Part shown: positions 5,672 through 9,307 of the stretch, in pieces
Layout of the letters: each line of letters opens with the position of its first letter
Numbering within the stretch: position 1 is the first letter of the stretch
Assembly: GCA_036265535.1 (NCBI GenBank)
Contig: DATAOV010000121.1
Location: 1-9,307, forward strand
DNA length: 9,307 nt
Origin: AC-32 sp036265535
GTDB lineage: Bacteria; Actinomycetota; Thermoleophilia; Gaiellales; Gaiellaceae
Reading direction: 5' to 3'
Position numbers and translations under genes: made by a program
The notes under the pieces: model-generated
Told to the model about the DNA's origin: nothing
Databases searched by the model: none
Seen by the model: only the letters and a program-made list of their open reading frames with translations

Positions 5672-5719
5672 GGCGTCGCCGGCTAGGACCGCCGACCGGC
5701 GGCCGAAGTTAGGCCACTC

Positions 5720-5734
5720 AGCTAGTCGCTAGCT
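5720..5734. repeat. Inverted repeat across the DUF1269 stop codon
   Basis: AGCTAG (5720-5725) and CTAGCT (5729-5734) form a perfect 6-bp stem around a 3-base loop, with the TAG stop (5731-5729, minus strand) inside the stem. No T-run follows, so a terminator role is uncertain. Confidence 0.35.
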
Positions 5735-6250
5735 CGAAGACTCGCTCGGGGTCGCGGCGGGCTCGGGCTCCGCTTCGGGCTCCGCATCCCCCGCGAAGAG
5801 CGTCGCGACGCTCTCGTCGAGGTCCTCCACGACGAAGTTCTGCGCGCCGAGGGGCTCGAGCAGCTCCTTGGCCGTGTCGATCGCGTCGCTCGCGATCTCC
5901 ACCACGATCGCCGAGCTGTTCGGCTGCAGCGACTTGCCGAGCTGCTCGAGCTGGTCGTTCTTGAAGCCGGAATCGCGCAGCTTCGAGACGAGGGCTCCAA
6001 TCGAGCCGCCGGCCACGATCCCGAGCGGCCCGCCGATGATTCCGATCGCACCGCCGAGGAGCGCGCCGCGCCCGGCGCCCCAGTCCTTCGACTCGATGAA
6101 CTTCGCCTTGCCGTCCGGTCGGACGTAGAGGACGGCGCTGTTGCCGATCTTGTCGCGCATAGCGCCTCCGATGGCGCCGGCGGCACGCGAGCCACCGTCG
6201 GGGGTGGTAAAGCTTGCGGCCAGGATCTTGCGGGCTGATTCCTGCTGCAT
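5729..6250 (-). CDS. DUF1269 domain-containing protein
   Basis: The protein has 173 residues from ATG 6250. A variable N-terminal part (1-57) with AVLYVRPDGKAKFIESKDWG is followed by a glycine-rich hydrophobic stretch at about 58-90 (GRGALLGGAIGIIGGPLGIVAGGSIGALV pattern, a glycine zipper rather than ordinary membrane helices), then LRDSGFKNDQLEQLGKSLQPNSSAIVVEI (about 91-119) and a conserved-looking segment to about 152. The Gly-rich stretch followed by a short D-F/G-x(n)-LG-x-x-L-x-P-x-S-S-A-hydrophobic pattern is the signature of DUF1269; function is unknown and membrane association is suspected. Residues 155-173 are an acidic, Pro/Ala/Ser tail (AEPEAEPEP). The start is firm: AGGAGG lies 4 nt upstream. 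Reading further upstream only adds arginine-rich sequence from the MMPL tail in another frame. It is 61 bp behind the MMPL gene with a possible promoter of its own. Confidence 0.83.
   Translation of the reverse strand: MQQESARKILAASFTTPDGGSRAAGAIGGAMRDKIGNSAVLYVRPDGKAKFIESKDWGAGRGALLGGAIGIIGGPLGIVAGGSIGALVSKLRDSGFKNDQLEQLGKSLQPNSSAIVVEIASDAIDTAKELLEPLGAQNFVVEDLDESVATLFAGDAEPEAEPEPAATPSESSS
5763..5785. repeat. 12-bp period repeat in the DUF1269 tail
   Basis: TCGGGCTCCGC occurs at 5763-5773 and 5775-5785. On the minus strand it encodes the Ala-Glu-Pro-Glu units of the acidic C-terminal tail, so the tail length may vary between strains. Confidence 0.65.
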
Positions 6251-6254
6251 CGTG

Positions 6255-6260
6255 CCTCCT
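6255..6260 (-). promoter_or_regulatory. Shine-Dalgarno of the DUF1269 gene
   Basis: On the minus strand this reads AGGAGG, a full anti-16S match, 4 nt before ATG 6250. It fixes the start of a protein whose open frame runs 54 codons further upstream. Confidence 0.85.
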
Positions 6261-6285
6261 CGGTCAGCGGGCGGATGTCGATTCG

Positions 6286-6315
6286 ACTCTACCTCCGGCG
6301 CCCGAGGCGGATCAG
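6286..6315 (-). promoter_or_regulatory. Candidate promoter of the DUF1269 gene
   Basis: On the minus strand TAGAGT (6291-6286) matches the TAGRRT -10 form, with CTGATC (6315-6310) 18 bp upstream as a partial -35 overlapping the MMPL stop. A start near 6279 would leave a leader of about 28 nt. The 11-bp palindrome GTCGATTCGAC (6277-6287, odd-centred) lies over the expected start and could be an operator. Confidence 0.35.
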
Positions 6316-8495
6316 TGGCTCGGCAGCGGCACGTGCTTGTCGCGAGGCTCCGCCTCGATTTGGATCCTCGGCAGCCACTCCAGCCAGTGCGGCAGGTACC
6401 AGTTCCAGTCACCGAGCAGGCGCATCGCCGCGGGCAGGAGCACAGAGCGGATGATGGTGGCGTCGATCAGGAGCGCCACCGCGACCCCGAAACCCATCTG
6501 CTGGAACATGACGAGGTCGCCCATCGCGAAGCCGGCGAAGACCGCCACGATGATCAGCGCCGCTCCGGTGATCAGCCGCGCGGTCGAGGAGACGCCGTGG
6601 ACGACCGCGTCGGTGGTCGAGCCGGTCTCGTCGTAGCGCTCCTTGATCCGGCTGAGCAGGAACACCTGGTAGTCCATTGAGAGGCCGAACAGGACCGAGA
6701 ACAGGAACAGCGGCACCCAGGCCTCGATCGCGTCGATGCGCTGGAAGCCCAGCAGCCCGCTACCGACGCCGTGGTGGAAGACGAGCACGACGAGGCCGTA
6801 GGCCGCCGCGACCGAGAGCATGTTGAGCGCGATTGAGGTCGCGGCGATCACGATCGAGCGGAACACGATCGTGAGAAGCACGAAGCTCAGGCCGAGCACG
6901 AAGACGACCACGATCGGCAGCCAGGCGTTCATCGCGTCAATGAAGTCGACGTTGTCGGCGGTGTCGCCCCCGACGACGACGTGTGCGTCCGTGCCTTGGA
7001 AGGCCCGCGGGATCTCGACCGAGCGTAAGTGCCGCACCGCCGCCAGGGTGCGCGGCCCCGTACGGTCACCACCGACCTGGACGCCGATCGCGGCCACCTC
7101 GCCGTTCGGGTCGAAGCGCAGGTCGCTCGCGCCGAACACGGGGTCGTCGCGGAGCTCGCGCCGCAGCCGGGCGATGGCCGCGCGTACCGGGGACGAGGTC
7201 ACCTTTCCTTCGACCGCGATCAGCGCCGGGCTCGAGCTCACCTGCGGGAAGTTGCGCACGAGCGCTTCGTAGCCCTGCTTTGATTCGAGCCGGTCGGGCA
7301 GCGTGCTCACCCCGCTTGCTCCAAGCTTCAGCCCGATCGCCGGTGTGGCCGCAACGAGCAACAGCACCCCGAAGCTGATGAGGCTTACCAGGGGCCTGCG
7401 CATGACGGCGCGCACGATCGCGCCCCAGAAGCGCCCTTCCTGCCCGCTGCCGATGCTGCGGCCGATGAACGGCACGCGGAGCGCGTTCACCCGGTCGCCG
7501 AGCAGCCCGAGCAGCGACGGCAGCAGGGTCAGTGCGGCGACCACCGAGACGATGCCCACGGCGATCGCCCCGACCGCGAGGCTCTTCATGATGTTCGAGG
7601 GCACGAGCAGCATCCCGGTGAGCGCGATCACGAACACCGTCCCGCTGAAGAGCACGGCACGACTCGCGGTTGCGCCGGCGGCCGCGATCGCGTCGAGCTC
7701 GACCCGGCCGTTGGCCCGCTCCTCGCGGTAGCGCGAGACGACGAACAGCGAATAGTCGATCCCGAGCGCGAGGCCCATGCCCGTGAGCATGTTCACGAAG
7801 AAGACCGAGAGCGAGAACGCCGCGGCTATCGGCGCGCAGAGGCCGAGCGCGACGATTATCGCGACCATCGCCATCGCCAGCGGGATCAGCCCCGCGATGA
7901 CGGCGCCGAAGACCAGCAGCAGGATCACGAACGCGGCGGGCAAGCCGAACTGAAGCTCCCCCGACTTGAGGTCGTGCTGCGAGAGCTCGTTGAAGTCGTG
8001 GTCGAGCGTGCCCTCGCCGGTCATCTTGACGCTGAACCCCTGTTCCCCGTCGCTGCGCTTGACCACGCCGAGCAGGGGGTCGACGTCCTTCTGCCGCAGG
8101 ATCGCGATCAGCGTCGCGTGGCGGTCGCGCGAGAGCTGCGCGGGGTTGCGCGTGTCGTAGTAGCTCGCGGCTCGGTAGATGACGCCCGTCGCCTCGCCCT
8201 GGGCGAGCAGCTTCCGGACGAACGCCCTGAAGGCGGGCTCGTTCACCGTCTGTGTCGGCGAGCGCACGACGATCAGCTCGTCGACCGCATTCCGGTCAGG
8301 CGGGAAGCGTGATTGGAAGAGATCCTCGGCCTGCTTCGACTCGGGATTGCCCGTGACGTGACCGGTCGTGGTCAGGTTTCCGGGTAAGAGCAAGGCCGCG
8401 AGAACGAGCGCGAGGACGATGGCCCCCAGCCAGCCTCCAACCGTTCGCCAAGGGTGGTTGCTCGAGGCGCGAGCCAGCCGCTCGGTCACACCCAT
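6312..8495 (-). CDS. MMPL-family RND transporter (proton-driven lipid/hydrophobic exporter)
   Basis: The protein has 727 residues, a normal MMPL length. It has a membrane helix at 21-38, a first extracytoplasmic domain at about 40-180, a bundle of five helices at about 182-335, another single helix at about 370-388, a second outside domain at about 390-520 and a second five-helix bundle at about 525-695. Both bundles carry the Asp-Tyr pair that forms the proton relay in MmpL3: GLALGIDYSLFVVSRYREE (Asp247, Tyr248) and LFGLSMDYQVFLLSRIKER (Asp608, Tyr609). All key residues are present, so it should be active. The family exports lipids and lipoconjugates in mycobacteria; the substrate here is unknown. 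ATG 8495 is preferred because GAGG lies 5 nt before it and the protein begins as the family does; the open frame continues upstream only as a shadow of the next gene. The preceding gene ends 20 bp away on the same strand, so one operon is likely. Confidence 0.94.
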   Translation of the reverse strand: MGVTERLARASSNHPWRTVGGWLGAIVLALVLAALLLPGNLTTTGHVTGNPESKQAEDLFQSRFPPDRNAVDELIVVRSPTQTVNEPAFRAFVRKLLAQGEATGVIYRAASYYDTRNPAQLSRDRHATLIAILRQKDVDPLLGVVKRSDGEQGFSVKMTGEGTLDHDFNELSQHDLKSGELQFGLPAAFVILLLVFGAVIAGLIPLAMAMVAIIVALGLCAPIAAAFSLSVFFVNMLTGMGLALGIDYSLFVVSRYREERANGRVELDAIAAAGATASRAVLFSGTVFVIALTGMLLVPSNIMKSLAVGAIAVGIVSVVAALTLLPSLLGLLGDRVNALRVPFIGRSIGSGQEGRFWGAIVRAVMRRPLVSLISFGVLLLVAATPAIGLKLGASGVSTLPDRLESKQGYEALVRNFPQVSSSPALIAVEGKVTSSPVRAAIARLRRELRDDPVFGASDLRFDPNGEVAAIGVQVGGDRTGPRTLAAVRHLRSVEIPRAFQGTDAHVVVGGDTADNVDFIDAMNAWLPIVVVFVLGLSFVLLTIVFRSIVIAATSIALNMLSVAAAYGLVVLVFHHGVGSGLLGFQRIDAIEAWVPLFLFSVLFGLSMDYQVFLLSRIKERYDETGSTTDAVVHGVSSTARLITGAALIIVAVFAGFAMGDLVMFQQMGFGVAVALLIDATIIRSVLLPAAMRLLGDWNWYLPHWLEWLPRIQIEAEPRDKHVPLPSH

Positions 8496-8500
8496 GCCAA

Positions 8501-8504
8501 CCTC
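8501..8504 (-). promoter_or_regulatory. Shine-Dalgarno of the MMPL gene
   Basis: GAGG on the minus strand lies 5 nt before ATG 8495, within the 20-bp gap to the upstream gene. It favours this ATG over the in-frame GTG two codons later (8489). Confidence 0.55.
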
Positions 8505-8515
8505 AAGTATGGACC

Positions 8516-9307
8516 TCAGAGGACGTGCTGTGACGAGTCGTCCTCGTAAACCTTCTCCCCGCGGTGCAGCCGTCGGGCGATCTCGTACGTCTGCCGCTGC
8601 GACCGGGCCGTCGGCGCGTGCGCGGCGAGGTAGCGGGCCGCGGCGATCAGCGGCAGCCCCGCGTCGTCGCTGCCGCGCAGCAGCTCGTGCTGGCGCACGC
8701 CGGCCTCGACGCACTGGATCGTGTGGAAGTTGCGGTCCTCGCGGAGCAGACAGGCGCCGAGCGCCGCGATCAGCGGCCCGGAGTCGTCGCTCGCGCCCAG
8801 GTAGGAGGCGACGAGCTGACCGGCCTGGTCGACGTGCTGCTGGCCGTCGAGCAGGGTCGGCAGCTCGGCGAGGAGCGCAGCCGGGTCGGCATCCGCCTGC
8901 GACTGGGGCAGCCGGGTCGCCGGCACGTTGAGGAAGCGGTCGAGATGGACGCTCATCGCCGCGTCGAGCACGCCTCGCAGCAGCTCCGGGGACGGCGAGC
9001 GCCGCAGGCCCTGCTCGACCGCGTTCGCGAACGTGAACGTGTGCAGCGCCGTGTCCCAGTCGCCGAACTCGTTGCTGGTCGGGAAGCGCGCGATCCGCGT
9101 TGCCGCGGCGAACGCGACCGCCGAGGCGAGCTCGACCTCGCCCGCGCCCTCGTCCAGCGCCGCCAGCAGCGCGTCGAGGATTTCGGCTGGCTCGCCGTTC
9201 AGAAGCAGCTCCACGAGCTCGGCTCGCTCGTCCCACGAGCCGCTCGGCGAGACGGACTCGGGCAACCTGTCGAACGCGTCCTCCAGCAGCGCCACGAGGT
9301 CGACGGG
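8516..9307 (-). CDS. Helical protein of unknown function, 5' end cut by the window edge
   Basis: At least 263 residues are visible; the frame is open to the right edge, so the start is probably outside, although a GTG at 9295 is possible. The sequence is almost wholly alpha-helical and alanine/leucine rich, with no signal peptide or membrane segment. Using the GTG at 9295 as residue 1, conserved-looking polar clusters are RIARFPTSNEFGDWDTALHT (69-88) with N75, D79, W80, D81 and H85; HLDRFLNVPATRLP (117-130); and LREDRNFHTIQCVEAG (184-199) with E186, D187, H191, Q194 and E197. The His/Asp/Glu/Gln clustering could be a metal or cofactor site. I recall similar helical regions attached to Rieske 2Fe-2S domains in actinobacterial proteins; no Rieske cysteine/histidine pairs are present here, so such a domain would have to lie upstream, outside the window. 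It is likely co-transcribed with the MMPL gene 20 bp downstream. Confidence 0.7.
   Translation of the reverse strand, partial: PVDLVALLEDAFDRLPESVSPSGSWDERAELVELLLNGEPAEILDALLAALDEGAGEVELASAVAFAAATRIARFPTSNEFGDWDTALHTFTFANAVEQGLRRSPSPELLRGVLDAAMSVHLDRFLNVPATRLPQSQADADPAALLAELPTLLDGQQHVDQAGQLVASYLGASDDSGPLIAALGACLLREDRNFHTIQCVEAGVRQHELLRGSDDAGLPLIAAARYLAAHAPTARSQRQTYEIARRLHRGEKVYEDDSSQHVL

Noticed and set aside
5689..5702. GC hairpin CCGCC-GACC-GGCGG between the DUF1269 and secreted-protein genes as a terminator
   Set aside because: The stem is only 5 bp and no T-run follows on either strand. Short GC palindromes are common by chance in such DNA.
6251..6412. N-terminal extension of the DUF1269 gene by 54 codons
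   Set aside because: The extra part is Arg/Cys/Ser-rich, overlaps the end of the MMPL gene in another frame, and lies upstream of a perfect Shine-Dalgarno for ATG 6250.
8496..9236. N-terminal extension of the MMPL frame by 247 codons
   Set aside because: The extension is an Arg/Ala-rich shadow of the upstream gene's coding frame. MMPL proteins begin close to the first membrane helix, as at ATG 8495.
1..9307. CRISPR arrays, tRNA/rRNA genes, insertion sequences, phage or defence genes
   Set aside because: No regularly spaced repeats, cloverleaf-like or rRNA-like segments, transposase motifs or terminal inverted repeats were seen on either strand, and the coding frames leave no large unexplained gap.

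Overview
The window is very GC-rich, tightly packed bacterial DNA with nine protein genes, one of them cut by the right edge. Codon use (strong third-position G/C), GTG/TTG starts, TANNNT-type -10 boxes placed directly before start codons, a LytR C-terminal-domain protein, a YrdB/DUF2568 protein and MMPL and DUF1269 proteins together suggest a high-GC actinobacterium, plausibly of the Thermoleophilia (Solirubrobacterales/Gaiellales). That lineage guess is inference; there is no rRNA or tRNA here to confirm it.

Left part (1-4459), envelope and polysaccharide genes: a GalE-like nucleotide-sugar epimerase/dehydratase (+) is followed by a membrane-anchored LytR_C-domain protein (+), which converges on a small DUF2568 membrane protein (-). 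That gene is divergent from a SAM-dependent methyltransferase (+), and the methyltransferase converges on a large polytopic O-antigen-ligase/Wzy-like protein with a C-terminal TPR region (-). Sugar-nucleotide synthesis, a LytR_C protein and a glycan ligase/polymerase point to cell-surface polysaccharide or glycoconjugate assembly.

Middle (4460-5671): a 124-bp AT-richer spacer carrying a GTTTAC direct repeat lies between the ligase and a small Sec-exported protein (+) that has a two-cysteine domain, a Gly/Ser linker and a C-terminal membrane anchor. This protein converges on a second small secreted protein of unknown function (-).

Right part (5672-9307), all on the minus strand: a helical protein truncated by the window edge, an MMPL/RND lipid-type exporter 20 bp behind it (likely one operon), then a DUF1269 protein with its own strong Shine-Dalgarno and candidate promoter.

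The most striking signals are in gene layout. All three convergent gene pairs overlap at their stop codons, two of them sharing a single CTAG for both TAG stops and the third overlapping by 39 bp across a perfect 12-bp palindrome. The one close divergent pair appears to start from overlapping -10 boxes, each exactly 6 nt before a GTG, so both transcripts may be leaderless and mutually exclusive. I see no CRISPR array, insertion sequence, phage gene or recognisable defence system, and no spacer over 300 bp.
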